Below, in pieces: positions 43,258 through 52,755 of a DNA stretch of 55,323 bases (positions are counted from its first letter, which is position 1; each line of letters opens with the position of its first letter). The stretch lies in assembly GCA_017938215.1 (NCBI GenBank), contig JAGBBZ010000018.1, positions 1-55,323 of the forward strand, in the 5' to 3' direction. The position numbers and the translations under genes are program-made. This DNA is from Eubacterium sp. (GTDB lineage Bacteria > Bacillota > Clostridia > Lachnospirales > Lachnospiraceae). The notes below the pieces were generated by a model that saw only the letters and a program-made list of their open reading frames with translations, searched no databases and had not been told where the DNA came from.

Positions 43258-44496
43258 CTACTTTTCCTTTTTCTCAATTGGTCGCTCCGCTTCACTCACC
43301 ATCTCATCTAGTAATACTTGTAAATCCAAGTCATCCTTATTTCCCGACGACATAACCATGCCAAAGGATGAGGCAGCGCCCCAGAAATTTTCTCCCACAT
43401 TCTGAACGATACTGAACTGTCGCTGTTCGTGAAGCGCTTGAATCGCTGGTGCACTTTTCACTTTGTCGCTTTTCGCCACAACAATATTCGTAGGGCTTTT
43501 CCCAGTATTTTCAAAACACAATGCCTGATTCTTTTCATTTGTAATCCAACGTGCTAGTTTCTGCGACCATTCAGGTTCCTCCGTCGTGGCATTCACTCCC
43601 ACTAGACGATACCCGCAAAAACTTTTCATCTGAATCTGCTCATCATTCAATGTATAAGTTGGCAACTTCACAGCAGCATAATCCTTACCATAAGCTGCGC
43701 TAACCGCTTCTTCATTCCACATCCCGCTCACCCCGGCGATAACTTCCCCTCTTTTTAACCCTTCCAAAAAGACTTCATTATCACCACTAAGAAACGAATC
43801 GTAAGAAGCGATGGCAAGCATAGATTCTGCCACATCCGTTCCTTTTACACCATTTACTTCCTCATTCCAATTACAAATATTCGTCAAACGGTTATCCGCC
43901 AATCGTATCTCGAATCCAGCGCCACCAAAAAAAGAATACACATACCAACCACTGGTCCAATCCATATACATCTTTTTCTCATGTTCCGACGCCACTTCCA
44001 GGATACGATCAAAACATTGGACATCTTCCTCATTCAAATACTTCTTATTATAATATAGGAAGTAACCGTTGGACGCTGTCATTGGATAGCCGTACAAAAC
44101 ATCATCACAGCTGGCGCTCTGAATCGCTGTCCCATTGCCACCATTTTCCTCTATCGTCTCTTGCTTTTCCCAGGTAATAGGAAGAAGAGATTCTGCTGCC
44201 ACCAAATCATATAATTGATCATCGACATATTCAAAAACATCCGCACTATCTTCTACATCTTTTAAGTAGTTGTTCTTGAATTCTCCCGCATTTTGAACAC
44301 CAATATGAATATCGAACTCAGCTTCATCCCCATAATATTCCTCAAAGTCCGCCACCATCTGCGTCAAACATTCTTGTTCCTCTTCTGACCCCCACACCCG
44401 AAGTGACACCTGTTCCTTTTCACTCGTTTTCCCACAGGATCCCAACGCCAAACACGCCACCATAACGCATAATCCCAATCGAATCCGCCTTTTCAT
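43258..44496 (-). CDS. Extracellular solute-binding lipoprotein (family 1)
   Basis: The 412-residue protein starts MKRRIRLGLC at 44496, with a lipobox LGSC (Cys21). GGGGG precedes the ATG; a longer frame to 44517 has no ribosome site. The body matches sugar-binding family 1 proteins: VSLRVWGSEEEQECLTQMVA, ADVFEYVDDQLYDLVAA and GKSPTN near the C-terminus. No permease or ATPase gene is near it. Its only partner is the HD-GYP receptor, so a sensing role is more likely than transport. Confidence 0.82.
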   Translation of the reverse strand: MKRRIRLGLCVMVACLALGSCGKTSEKEQVSLRVWGSEEEQECLTQMVADFEEYYGDEAEFDIHIGVQNAGEFKNNYLKDVEDSADVFEYVDDQLYDLVAAESLLPITWEKQETIEENGGNGTAIQSASCDDVLYGYPMTASNGYFLYYNKKYLNEEDVQCFDRILEVASEHEKKMYMDWTSGWYVYSFFGGAGFEIRLADNRLTNICNWNEEVNGVKGTDVAESMLAIASYDSFLSGDNEVFLEGLKRGEVIAGVSGMWNEEAVSAAYGKDYAAVKLPTYTLNDEQIQMKSFCGYRLVGVNATTEEPEWSQKLARWITNEKNQALCFENTGKSPTNIVVAKSDKVKSAPAIQALHEQRQFSIVQNVGENFWGAASSFGMVMSSGNKDDLDLQVLLDEMVSEAERPIEKKEK

Positions 44497-44564
44497 ATGT
44501 ACCCCCATTTCGCACACAACGCACGCCTAAGCGCAATCCTTCTTCATCATAACTCATAAGAACT

Positions 44565-44593
44565 ATTATACACCGTTTCGAAGAATTAGGCAA
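44565..44593 (-). promoter_or_regulatory. Promoter of the solute-binding/HD-GYP pair
   Basis: TTGCCT (44593-44588), 17 nt, TATAAT (44570-44565) on the minus strand, about 70 nt before the lipoprotein start. Confidence 0.7.
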
Positions 44594-44638
44594 TATCCGT
44601 TTGGTTCACCAACTCTTGTTCGTACATATTAGCAAAAC

Positions 44639-44672
44639 AGTAGCCACCCTATCATACAAGGATGTGGCTACT
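44639..44672 (-). terminator. Terminator of the 1372-residue lipoprotein gene
   Basis: AGTAGCCAC (44639-44647) pairs with GTGGCTACT (44664-44672). On the minus strand the stem is followed by GTTTTG. Confidence 0.7.
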
Positions 44673-44694
44673 GCTTCGTCATTCCGATTTAAAT

Positions 44695-47600
44695 TTATTT
44701 CACAACTTTAACTTTCTTTGTCTGGCCTTTCTTTTTGAAAAGAACTTTATACTTCTTATAGCATTTTTTTGGAACTTTAATTTTACATTTCTTATGAATT
44801 CCTTTCAATGCATTCTTTCCTATTTTGGTCAGACTCTGACTCTTAATTGTGATTTTTTTCAATTTACTGCAATTCTTAAATGCGCCTGCACGAATCGCCG
44901 TAACTTTGTACTTATATTTGCCATACTTCACCGTCGAAGGAACTACAACTTTTTTCACAGACTTTGATTTTACGCCATAGACACTCACCTTACGAGTTCC
45001 ACTTACCGAAGTAATCTTATAGGTAAGTTTTCCTTTCTTGAATACCTTTCCTTTCAAAGTGGTCGTCTGCTTCTTAGCTGTTGTTTTGGTGGTGGATTTC
45101 CATTTTGCATACAACGTCAAATCTCCCGCAGTTCCCGAGTACAACTTCTCTATCTTACTTCCCGCATTGCAATCCGAAGAAGTATACCATCCTTCGAAAC
45201 TATATCCGCTTCGACTTGGTTTTGAGAATTCAATGGAATCCTTTGTCGTATAGGTCGCTGGATTTTTGCTGGAATTCTTCCCGCCATTCAAGTTATAGGT
45301 AATGTTGTAGGTTCCGTAATTGGTTGTGGCTACTGTATATGCTGTATTATTTCCATAATACAAATCCGTATCACAATTGGTCACAGCAACTCGCAACACA
45401 CCATTTCCACCTGCAACCCAATCCTGAGAAACGTTCTTCTTCACAACTTGTTTTTCGCCTGGCTGCAAAGCATCCACTGTGGACGTAGCCAATTCCTTTG
45501 TCAAATCGTCCGGATCCGTAATCACAAGTTTTCCTCCTTGCGCCACATTACCATTGTTTTCTACAATGGCGATGACAGAAGAATAATCTCCATTGTGATA
45601 TTGCTGTACCGTCAATTCCAAATCTCCATACCCAAAGCTTACAGCAGCGGTATTATTCTCTTCATTGGACTCGGTCATTTCTTCCACCGTAACGTCTGGT
45701 GTTTCCACCACATCTTGTGACATTTGTTCCCGACATCCCACATTTACTTGATAACTTTCTGCTGATAACTCTGTCGGAAGAATTGCCCATACAGAAATCT
45801 CCTTGGAAGCTCCTGAAATCAATGGTTCTGCCACACACTCAACACTTCCCGTGTCCACTTGCAAATCCGCTGACACCGAAAGTGGATTACCACTTGCGTC
45901 TGCCACCGAAACAACTGGCACTGCACTTTCTGTACCATCATTTCGAACGGCAACTTTCAACTCAACCGCAGAAACGCCATTGATCTGCTGCACATTTCTA
46001 GGATCATAGCTGACTCCCTCATTCACAAGATCATAACGTTTTCCAAGTTTTCCGGAAACAATGGCTGTATTCAACGTCTCACTGCCCATGTCATAAGCTT
46101 CCTGCTGTGCCACATACACAAGTTCTGTTCCCATGTTTAATAAGGAAACATTGCGCAGCCACAAATCCTGTGTCGTCACTGCCACCGCTTCTGACCAGCC
46201 CTGTTCCTCACCGAGGTACTGCTTGCGATAAAGATTAGACGCATTCCCTTCCGATGCCACGTAGTACAATGCATCGGATACGAAAACATACTCGCCTTGC
46301 AATCCATTTACACTTTTTGTAAACAAGGTTTGCACTTCCCCTTGCATGTCGGCAAGGTACTTAATATTTCCTGCTTCATTCCAATACAACACATCCTCTG
46401 ATGCCACCGGCACCATACCGATACGAGCATCTCCAATGTCGCCTTTGGCTACCAACGTACTTTCTCCTGCAACATTTGTCGCATACAACGCACGGTCATC
46501 CATGGTATTAAAGTTTTTATCCTCATCCGTTACATAGACGATCTGCACCGTATCCTTCACTGCACCAACTGCAGTAGAAACCACTGCACTCAAATCCTCT
46601 TTTACAATGGTCTTTTTCCAAGAACCATTTTTGTAAGTCGCATAATTCAACGTATTGGTACCCTTGGTTCCAAACACGTCACCATCGGCATTGCTCATCC
46701 AAACCACGGTCGGACAGTTGTTTTCTACCGCAAACTCATAGGAATAATTATATGTATTGGCATCTGAAACCACGCCAAGATCGGTAAACGTCTGTGTCTT
46801 CGAATCGTATTTTGCCACTTTCAATGCCATGTTTTTCATGTATTGCTCAATGAGCGCAACCTTCGCATCATCTTCCAATGTTTCATAGTTTTCAACCAAA
46901 TCGGAGGAAGATGTATTCGTCTGGTACACCAAATAAATATCGTTTTTCACTTGGTACAACTGTGGACGGTATTCATAATCTGCGCTCGTCGTCACACGTT
47001 GTGGTTCACCAAATCCTGCTGTCTCTGCGTCATAACGGGAAACATATAATTGGGTCTTACCATAATTTACATCGGAAGAATCTTCGTTCATCTGTGTATA
47101 CACAAAGAGCGTTTCGTCTCCATTGGACACCGAATCCACTTCCGCTCCCGAATATGCATCGGTAACAATTTTCACCGGTGCCGAGTCCGTTTCCGTAAGG
47201 GCATTGCTTTGATATGCAGCCAAACGTTGCGGTGTCGGCTCCTTCAAGGAATATTCCGTCAAATCATAAAGTTTTTGTTTCTGATAAGAAAGTGTCTCTG
47301 AACTTTGCCATGGATAAATCTGCAACGTTCCATTTAACAACGCTTTGCTGTGGGACCAAATGGCAATGTCCGCATACACACCCACTTCACCACACAATTC
47401 CAATTTTCGCAAGCCCGGATTGGAACCTGTGCTGGCAATGGCAATTTCAAACGGAAGAGATGCTTTTCCATACACACCTGCCGACAAATTCTTCATACCA
47501 ACTCCGGCTTTCAAAGTCAATTCCGGCTCCACTCCAAGAGAAACATCTCCGGTTAATTTGTTCTCATAAAAATCGTAGCCAATGGCTGCGTTGAGATTTG

Positions 47601-48813
47601 CCGATAATTTTCCTTCTACATCGATGCTTACCGGTACGATCCACACCGCCGTCTGCCAATTAAATCCGACGCCACCTTCCATGGTTATACAAATGTATCC
47701 ACTTCCTTTGGCAAGTCTTCCGTCATTGCCGCAAACCGCTTCCACGTAACCCATCGCCCCAAATTCCAATTCATCGAATTTTGGAGCACGAACCGCATCA
47801 CGCCATGGCTGCTTTGTGCCGCCTAACACACTGTGATTTCTAACTTTTTCCTTAATATTTCTCAGGTCTTGCGCTGTCGTACTTGCTTTTCGAGAAGCAT
47901 CGCTTAATGTATCCTCAATGTCTTCCCAAGCTTCATCGTCCAGCTCTTGCGGATCCAGATTGATTCCAACTTTCACCATATTCTGGCTCATTTCAAATTC
48001 CACCGGCAATTCCGGCAAGCTCATTTCAATATCGCTTCCACCGATAATCGGAACATCGTCACTTACATGGAAGGAAAGTGCGTCTCCTAAGGAAATCTTC
48101 GCCTCACCATCCAAATTGGGACCTTCGATGATTTCAAGATTCAGCGCCGTAGCAAATTCGTTCCCATCGGTTCCTATTACTTTCACATACACACCGGTTC
48201 CCATCGAAAACCGGCTAACATTCAAACCATCAAAAACACCATTTGCATTTTTTGCAATGGTTACATCCTGACGTCCGCTGTCTGACGTTACAACCTGATG
48301 CAACTGATATTCCGAAACAGTCTCTGCATTTTTATTCACTTCTACCGCAATTTGAAATCCCACCAATTCCGATGTGGCATTTAACTGCTTCGCACCATTC
48401 AGCAAGTCCACTTGCGTACTTCCACATATGTACATCGCTTTTTTCAACATATGACCTTGCTGTGATTGGGCATGAATGGTAATCATATCCGCATCGCTTC
48501 CAGAAGCGGCATAGGCACCATTTACATAATCATCATATCCGGTTTTGGATATGGACAGGGTTCCGGTCCCTGTGAATTTGTCAAATGTTGCGTATCCATT
48601 GTCTCCTGTGGTTACGGTTGTTCCGTTTAATGTCACGGCTGCACCGTCCACCACTTCACCATCTTGATTCATTACTGTGATTCCATACTTGTCTTTTTCT
48701 ACTTTTACTTCTCCGTCGCCTTTCTTGGCTCCGGAGCCACAAGCACAAAGCGCCATCATGGTTAATGAAATCAAGCATAACAGTAGTTTCTTTTTTGTCC
48801 TTTGAAACTCCAT
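44695..48813 (-). CDS. Large surface lipoprotein with CARDB-like, InlB-like and LRR domains
   Basis: This 1372-residue protein has a lipobox LCAC (Cys25). The domains in order are: a carboxypeptidase-regulatory-like domain (ITVMNQDGEVVDGAAVTLNG); a long beta-rich stretch with a glycine-rich segment (TAVWIVPVSIDVEGKLSANL); a probable six-bladed propeller region (about 540-960); a CARDB-like domain (about 1080-1180); one InlB-type repeat (ITYNLNGGKNSSKNPATYTT); and a C-terminal leucine-rich-repeat end (VTAIRAGAFKNCSKLKKITI). No enzyme site is seen. An adhesin or polymer-binding role is inferred. It has its own promoter and terminator. Confidence 0.75.
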   Translation of the reverse strand: MEFQRTKKKLLLCLISLTMMALCACGSGAKKGDGEVKVEKDKYGITVMNQDGEVVDGAAVTLNGTTVTTGDNGYATFDKFTGTGTLSISKTGYDDYVNGAYAASGSDADMITIHAQSQQGHMLKKAMYICGSTQVDLLNGAKQLNATSELVGFQIAVEVNKNAETVSEYQLHQVVTSDSGRQDVTIAKNANGVFDGLNVSRFSMGTGVYVKVIGTDGNEFATALNLEIIEGPNLDGEAKISLGDALSFHVSDDVPIIGGSDIEMSLPELPVEFEMSQNMVKVGINLDPQELDDEAWEDIEDTLSDASRKASTTAQDLRNIKEKVRNHSVLGGTKQPWRDAVRAPKFDELEFGAMGYVEAVCGNDGRLAKGSGYICITMEGGVGFNWQTAVWIVPVSIDVEGKLSANLNAAIGYDFYENKLTGDVSLGVEPELTLKAGVGMKNLSAGVYGKASLPFEIAIASTGSNPGLRKLELCGEVGVYADIAIWSHSKALLNGTLQIYPWQSSETLSYQKQKLYDLTEYSLKEPTPQRLAAYQSNALTETDSAPVKIVTDAYSGAEVDSVSNGDETLFVYTQMNEDSSDVNYGKTQLYVSRYDAETAGFGEPQRVTTSADYEYRPQLYQVKNDIYLVYQTNTSSSDLVENYETLEDDAKVALIEQYMKNMALKVAKYDSKTQTFTDLGVVSDANTYNYSYEFAVENNCPTVVWMSNADGDVFGTKGTNTLNYATYKNGSWKKTIVKEDLSAVVSTAVGAVKDTVQIVYVTDEDKNFNTMDDRALYATNVAGESTLVAKGDIGDARIGMVPVASEDVLYWNEAGNIKYLADMQGEVQTLFTKSVNGLQGEYVFVSDALYYVASEGNASNLYRKQYLGEEQGWSEAVAVTTQDLWLRNVSLLNMGTELVYVAQQEAYDMGSETLNTAIVSGKLGKRYDLVNEGVSYDPRNVQQINGVSAVELKVAVRNDGTESAVPVVSVADASGNPLSVSADLQVDTGSVECVAEPLISGASKEISVWAILPTELSAESYQVNVGCREQMSQDVVETPDVTVEEMTESNEENNTAAVSFGYGDLELTVQQYHNGDYSSVIAIVENNGNVAQGGKLVITDPDDLTKELATSTVDALQPGEKQVVKKNVSQDWVAGGNGVLRVAVTNCDTDLYYGNNTAYTVATTNYGTYNITYNLNGGKNSSKNPATYTTKDSIEFSKPSRSGYSFEGWYTSSDCNAGSKIEKLYSGTAGDLTLYAKWKSTTKTTAKKQTTTLKGKVFKKGKLTYKITSVSGTRKVSVYGVKSKSVKKVVVPSTVKYGKYKYKVTAIRAGAFKNCSKLKKITIKSQSLTKIGKNALKGIHKKCKIKVPKKCYKKYKVLFKKKGQTKKVKVVK

Positions 48814-48856
48814 ACTATTTTCTCCTCTCGAATAAATTTCGTTTTTCCTACTTACT

Positions 48857-48885
48857 ATTTAACTAGATTCCCTTTCTCTTGTCAA
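48857..48885 (-). promoter_or_regulatory. Promoter of the large lipoprotein gene
   Basis: TTGACA (48885-48880), 17 nt, TTAAAT (48862-48857) on the minus strand. Confidence 0.7.
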
Positions 48886-48891
48886 TGAAAA

Positions 48892-48929
48892 AACCACCTT
48901 ATCGCTGGTTTTCCATTGATAAGATGGTT
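48892..48929 (-). terminator. Terminator after yajC
   Basis: On the minus strand AACCATCTTATC (48929-48918) pairs with GATAAGGTGGTT (48903-48892) with one G-U pair, then a T-run follows. It directly abuts the next promoter. Confidence 0.7.
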
Positions 48930-48999
48930 GGATTGCTTTTGTTATTTCACCACGACACTCTGCTTGAATTTCCAATCGGCGTATTCATTCATGTCGTCA

Positions 49000-49275
49000 T
49001 CAAGCACCTTTATCTACTTCTACGATCGCTTCTTTTTTCATTGGAATACGGCAGTTTTTGTTACTTCCGAATTCTACGATGACTACGTCATCTGTCATAT
49101 CAATTACGACACCATAGAAACCACTTGTTGTAAGGATGCTATCGCCAACTGCCACAGATGCCACCAATGCATCATGCTCTCTCTGCTGCTTTTTCTGTGG
49201 ACGGATCGCAATAAAATAGAAAATCGCAACCAATGCTACTGCATATATGATTGTTCCTATTGTTCCTGGATTCAT
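49000..49275 (-). CDS. yajC: Preprotein translocase subunit YajC
   Basis: The 91-residue protein has one N-terminal membrane span (IGTIIYAVALVAIFYFIA) followed by IRPQKKQQREHDALVASVAVGD, the YajC signature. It associates with SecDF in the membrane. It follows tgt by 32 nt, a very common pairing. Confidence 0.93.
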   Translation of the reverse strand: MNPGTIGTIIYAVALVAIFYFIAIRPQKKQQREHDALVASVAVGDSILTTSGFYGVVIDMTDDVVIVEFGSNKNCRIPMKKEAIVEVDKGA

Positions 49276-49307
49276 TGTAAAGTACCTCCTAAAATTCTGT
49301 TTTCATT

Positions 49308-50441
49308 TTAATAATTTTCGGATCTCATGGATTCGATTTTTTTCTTTTTGTATTCAGCAAAGCAACCTTTTCCGATGGCTTCGCGAATCTCACTCATCAT
49401 TGTATTATAAAAATACAAATTATGCAAGACCAATAATCGAAGTCCCAGCATTTCTTTTGCCTTCAGCAAATGACGCACGTACGCTCTTGTGTAGTGGCGA
49501 CAAGCCGGGCACTGACATCCCACTTCGATCGGACGCTCATCCAGTTCAAATCGCTTATTCATCAAATTCATTTTGCCAAAGTTCGTGTAGGCATGGCCAT
49601 GTCGCCCGTTTCGTGCCGGATACACGCAATCGAAAAAGTCCACACCGCGCTCCACGCTTTCTAGTATATTCTCCGGTGTTCCTACCCCCATAAGATACTT
49701 CGGCTTTTGGTTTGGCAAGTGCGGAATCACCTCATCCAAAATGCGGTACATTTCTTCATGACTTTCGCCTACCGCAAGACCACCTACGGCATATCCATCC
49801 AAATCCAGCTCGCCGATTTCCTGAGCATGAGCAATACGAATATCCGCAAAAGTTCCACCCTGGTTAATGCCAAAAAGCATTTGCTGACGATTGATGGTAT
49901 CTTCCTTTTCATTCAAGCGTTGCATTTCTGCTTTGCATCGTCCAAGCCAGCGAGTGGTTCGTGCCACTGACGCCTCCATATATTCGCGGGTTGCCGGATG
50001 TGGCGGACACTCATCGAATGCCATGGCAATGGTGGATGCCAGATTCGACTGAATCTGCATACTTTCTTCCGGTCCCATAAAAATCTTCCGGCCGTCGATA
50101 TGGGAGTTAAAGTAAACCCCCTCTTCTTTTATCTTTCGCAATCCCGCCAAAGAAAATACCTGAAATCCGCCAGAATCCGTAAGAATCGGACGATCCCAGT
50201 TCATAAACTTGTGAAGTCCACCCATTTTTCGTACCACATCATCTCCCGGTCTTACGTGAAGATGGTAAGTATTCGAGAGTTCCACCTGGGTTCCAATTTC
50301 TTTCAAATCCATGGTTGACACGGCACCTTTAATGGCTGCCACCGTTCCCACATTCATAAATACAGGTGTCTGGATATCTCCGTGTGGCGTGTGTAAAATA
50401 CCACTTCTCGCCTTTCCTTCCTGTGCAATTACTTCAAACAT
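49308..50441 (-). CDS. tgt: tRNA-guanine transglycosylase
   Basis: The 377-residue enzyme exchanges guanine 34 of Asp, Asn, His and Tyr tRNAs for preQ1. It has the base-binding DSGGFQVFSL, the nucleophile region FFDCVYPARNGRHGHAYT and the zinc site CQCPACRHYTRAYVRHLL with a later His. ATG at 50441 has AGGAG 9 nt upstream; ATG at 50447 is too close to it. The end of the preceding small gene overlaps the start. Confidence 0.95.
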   Translation of the reverse strand: MFEVIAQEGKARSGILHTPHGDIQTPVFMNVGTVAAIKGAVSTMDLKEIGTQVELSNTYHLHVRPGDDVVRKMGGLHKFMNWDRPILTDSGGFQVFSLAGLRKIKEEGVYFNSHIDGRKIFMGPEESMQIQSNLASTIAMAFDECPPHPATREYMEASVARTTRWLGRCKAEMQRLNEKEDTINRQQMLFGINQGGTFADIRIAHAQEIGELDLDGYAVGGLAVGESHEEMYRILDEVIPHLPNQKPKYLMGVGTPENILESVERGVDFFDCVYPARNGRHGHAYTNFGKMNLMNKRFELDERPIEVGCQCPACRHYTRAYVRHLLKAKEMLGLRLLVLHNLYFYNTMMSEIREAIGKGCFAEYKKKKIESMRSENY

Positions 50442-50691
50442 CGTCATCTTCTCCTATAAAATCTTCTTTCTTTGGTGCAAGCAATTTCGCAAAATGAATG
50501 TAGCACCACAATACAATCGGCAACAATATAGACCCACCCAAGCATGCCTTAAAAAGTCCGGCAGATGCAGGAGATGTGGTCAAGGCTGCAATCAGTGTCA
50601 CCACATACATCAAAGCCAGCAAAATGGCACCTACCAGCGCCGTGATTCGCACTCCTTTTGGATAGGAGCTTGTCTTTTTCTCATTACTCAT
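50434..50691 (-). CDS. Small two-span membrane protein
   Basis: The 85-residue protein is not recognised. It has two hydrophobic segments (VRITALVGAILLALMYVVTL and ACLGGSILLPIVLWCYIHFA) and a charged tail (KKEDFIGEDDDV). ATG at 50691 is chosen because AAAGGG lies about 8 nt upstream. It overlaps rarA by 8 nt and tgt by 8 nt, so the three are coupled. Confidence 0.7.
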   Translation of the reverse strand: MSNEKKTSSYPKGVRITALVGAILLALMYVVTLIAALTTSPASAGLFKACLGGSILLPIVLWCYIHFAKLLAPKKEDFIGEDDDV

Positions 50692-52021
50692 TTTCATTTC
50701 CCTTTCTATGACCGATTTTCGTAAAATGTTCCTGTATCGTTTTTTCGTACCCTTGGTCGGAAAGTTCATAGAAGCTTATGTCCTTGATTTCATCCGGCAG
50801 GTACTGCTGATCCACATAATGATTTTCATAATTATGGGCATATTTGTAGCCGATACCATGTCCCAATTTGGCTGCCCCCTTGTAATGAGCATCCTGCAGA
50901 TAGGACGGAATCTTATGGTTCGGATGATTCGCCACATACTCCATGGCCGCCCCGATGGCTTCCACCGCTGAATTGCTTTTCGGTGCACATGCCACATATG
51001 CTGCGGCTTGCGCCAATATGATCTGTGCCTCCGGCATTCCAATCCGCTCCACTGCCATGGACGCATTGGTTGCCACAACCAGCGCCATGGGATCTGCATT
51101 CGACACGTCCTCCGACGCACAAATCATGATTCGTCTGGCGATAAATTTGATATCCTCTCCCGCATATAACATTCGCGCCAGATAGTAAATGGCCGCATCA
51201 GGATCCGAGCCTCGCATACTTTTGATAAATGCAGAGATGGTATCGTAATGATTGTCCCCTGTTTTATCATACCGAACGGTCCGCTTCTGGATACATTCCT
51301 GCGCCACCGCCAACGTAATGTGAATCTTCCCATCTTCTCCGCGCTCCGTAGTGAGCACACCAAGTTCAATGGCATTCAGTGCCATTCGCGCATCTCCGCC
51401 ACTGATATCCGCCAGAAATTCCAGTGCATCCTCTTCGATTTCTGCCTTGTAACTTCCAAGACCACGTTCCACATCCGTTACTGCTCGCGTCAACAAGGAC
51501 TTAATATTTTCCTTGGATAACGGATGAAGTTCAAATATAATGGAGCGGGATATCAACGCGCCATTTACCTCGAAGTATGGATTTTCCGTAGTTGCTCCGA
51601 TAAGCACCACCGTTCCATCTTCCACAAATGGCAAAAGATAATCCTGCTGACTTTTGTTAAAACGATGAATCTCGTCGATGAACAAAATGGTTTTTCGGGC
51701 ATACATTCCTTTGTTTTCCTTTGCCCGATTCACCACCTCTTCCATATCCTTTTTTCCCGCAGAAGTAGCATTGATCTGGAGAAAATCTGCTTTGGTCGTA
51801 CCAGCGATAACCTTCGCCAGCGTGGTTTTCCCAGTTCCCGGCGGTCCGTACAATAGGATGGAACTAAGCTTGTCCGCCTGAATCGCTCGATAAAGCAACT
51901 TATCCTTTCCTATTATATGTTCCTGTCCCACCACTTCATCTAATGTCTGAGGACGAAGCCTGGATGCCAAGGGCGACTCTTTTTCTTTATTCATTTCATT
52001 CATATATTCCAATAAATCCAT
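50684..52021 (-). CDS. rarA: Replication-associated recombination protein RarA (MgsA)
   Basis: The 445-residue AAA+ ATPase related to clamp loaders acts at stalled replication forks. It has Walker A YGPPGTGKTTLAK, Walker B ILFIDEIHRFNKSQQD and sensor GATTENPYFEVN. The C-terminal tetramerisation domain (RMLYAGEDIKFIARRIMI, GHGIGYKYAHNY) is present. The start overlaps the yigZ-like gene by 22 nt; GAGGGG precedes the ATG. Confidence 0.94.
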   Translation of the reverse strand: MDLLEYMNEMNKEKESPLASRLRPQTLDEVVGQEHIIGKDKLLYRAIQADKLSSILLYGPPGTGKTTLAKVIAGTTKADFLQINATSAGKKDMEEVVNRAKENKGMYARKTILFIDEIHRFNKSQQDYLLPFVEDGTVVLIGATTENPYFEVNGALISRSIIFELHPLSKENIKSLLTRAVTDVERGLGSYKAEIEEDALEFLADISGGDARMALNAIELGVLTTERGEDGKIHITLAVAQECIQKRTVRYDKTGDNHYDTISAFIKSMRGSDPDAAIYYLARMLYAGEDIKFIARRIMICASEDVSNADPMALVVATNASMAVERIGMPEAQIILAQAAAYVACAPKSNSAVEAIGAAMEYVANHPNHKIPSYLQDAHYKGAAKLGHGIGYKYAHNYENHYVDQQYLPDEIKDISFYELSDQGYEKTIQEHFTKIGHRKGNENE

Positions 52022-52632
52022 GTCTCTTCCCCTCTGTCTATCTCCGTTCTCCCACCTGTCTTTTCCGTAATCTCCCGTTCAAAAGCTTCCACCTTTTCCA
52101 CGGGCACAATATATGTCAATTCAACGCCTTCTCCATACACAGAATCCTTCTCTTCGATTTCCATATTGGCAGCGATATACTGAATCTTACCAAGACCATT
52201 ATAATCGGTTTTGAGTATCATCAAGTGGCCTTTTCGCTTTTCCTGGATGGTGCAATTCTCCAAGCCCGCCTTCACCGCTGCCGAATACGCACGAACCAGT
52301 CCGCCGGTGCCAAGAAGGGTTCCGCCAAAATATCGTGTCACCACCACAAGCACGTCATGAAGTCCCTGTCCGGTTATGACATCCATCATGGGACGCCCTG
52401 CCGTTCCTGATGGCTCTCCATCATCGCTGCATCGCTCTGTCTCATTTTTCTCTCCGATTACATAAGCGAAACAGTTATGTCTGGCATCATAATGTTTTTT
52501 TCGAATCTGCGTAATATATTCAAGTGCTTCTTCTTCCGAGTGAACCGGAAACACATTGGCGATAAAGCGAGATTTCTTTTCTACAACTTCACCAGTTCCT
52601 CCCTCACACACAATCTTTATGGGTGTACACAT
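52000..52632 (-). CDS. YigZ/IMPACT-family protein
   Basis: The 210-residue protein has an N-terminal IMPACT fold with HNCFAYVIGE, SDDGEPSGTAGRPMMDVI and VVVTRYFGGTLLGTGGLVRA, then a C-terminal DUF1949-like domain. Bacterial members are linked to ribosome-associated regulation, but the precise role is unclear. ATG at 52632 is favoured by AAAGGGG at the right distance; ATGs at 52638 and 52653 are less well placed. It is the first gene before rarA. Confidence 0.88.
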   Translation of the reverse strand: MCTPIKIVCEGGTGEVVEKKSRFIANVFPVHSEEEALEYITQIRKKHYDARHNCFAYVIGEKNETERCSDDGEPSGTAGRPMMDVITGQGLHDVLVVVTRYFGGTLLGTGGLVRAYSAAVKAGLENCTIQEKRKGHLMILKTDYNGLGKIQYIAANMEIEEKDSVYGEGVELTYIVPVEKVEAFEREITEKTGGRTEIDRGEETWIYWNI

Positions 52633-52680
52633 AACCATTTCCCCTTTCAACAATACTAATGAATAGTTTACTAATTTTTC

Positions 52681-52709
52681 TTTCCCTTTGCAAGAGTTTT
52701 TGGTATACT
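52681..52709 (+). promoter_or_regulatory. Possible promoter of the class A PBP gene
   Basis: TTTCCC (52681-52686), 17 nt, TATACT (52704-52709), about 46 nt before the start. The -35 match is poor. Confidence 0.35.
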
Positions 52710-52755
52710 TAAGACAGATATGTGTTGATTTATATTAAGAAAGGCATGAAAATAT

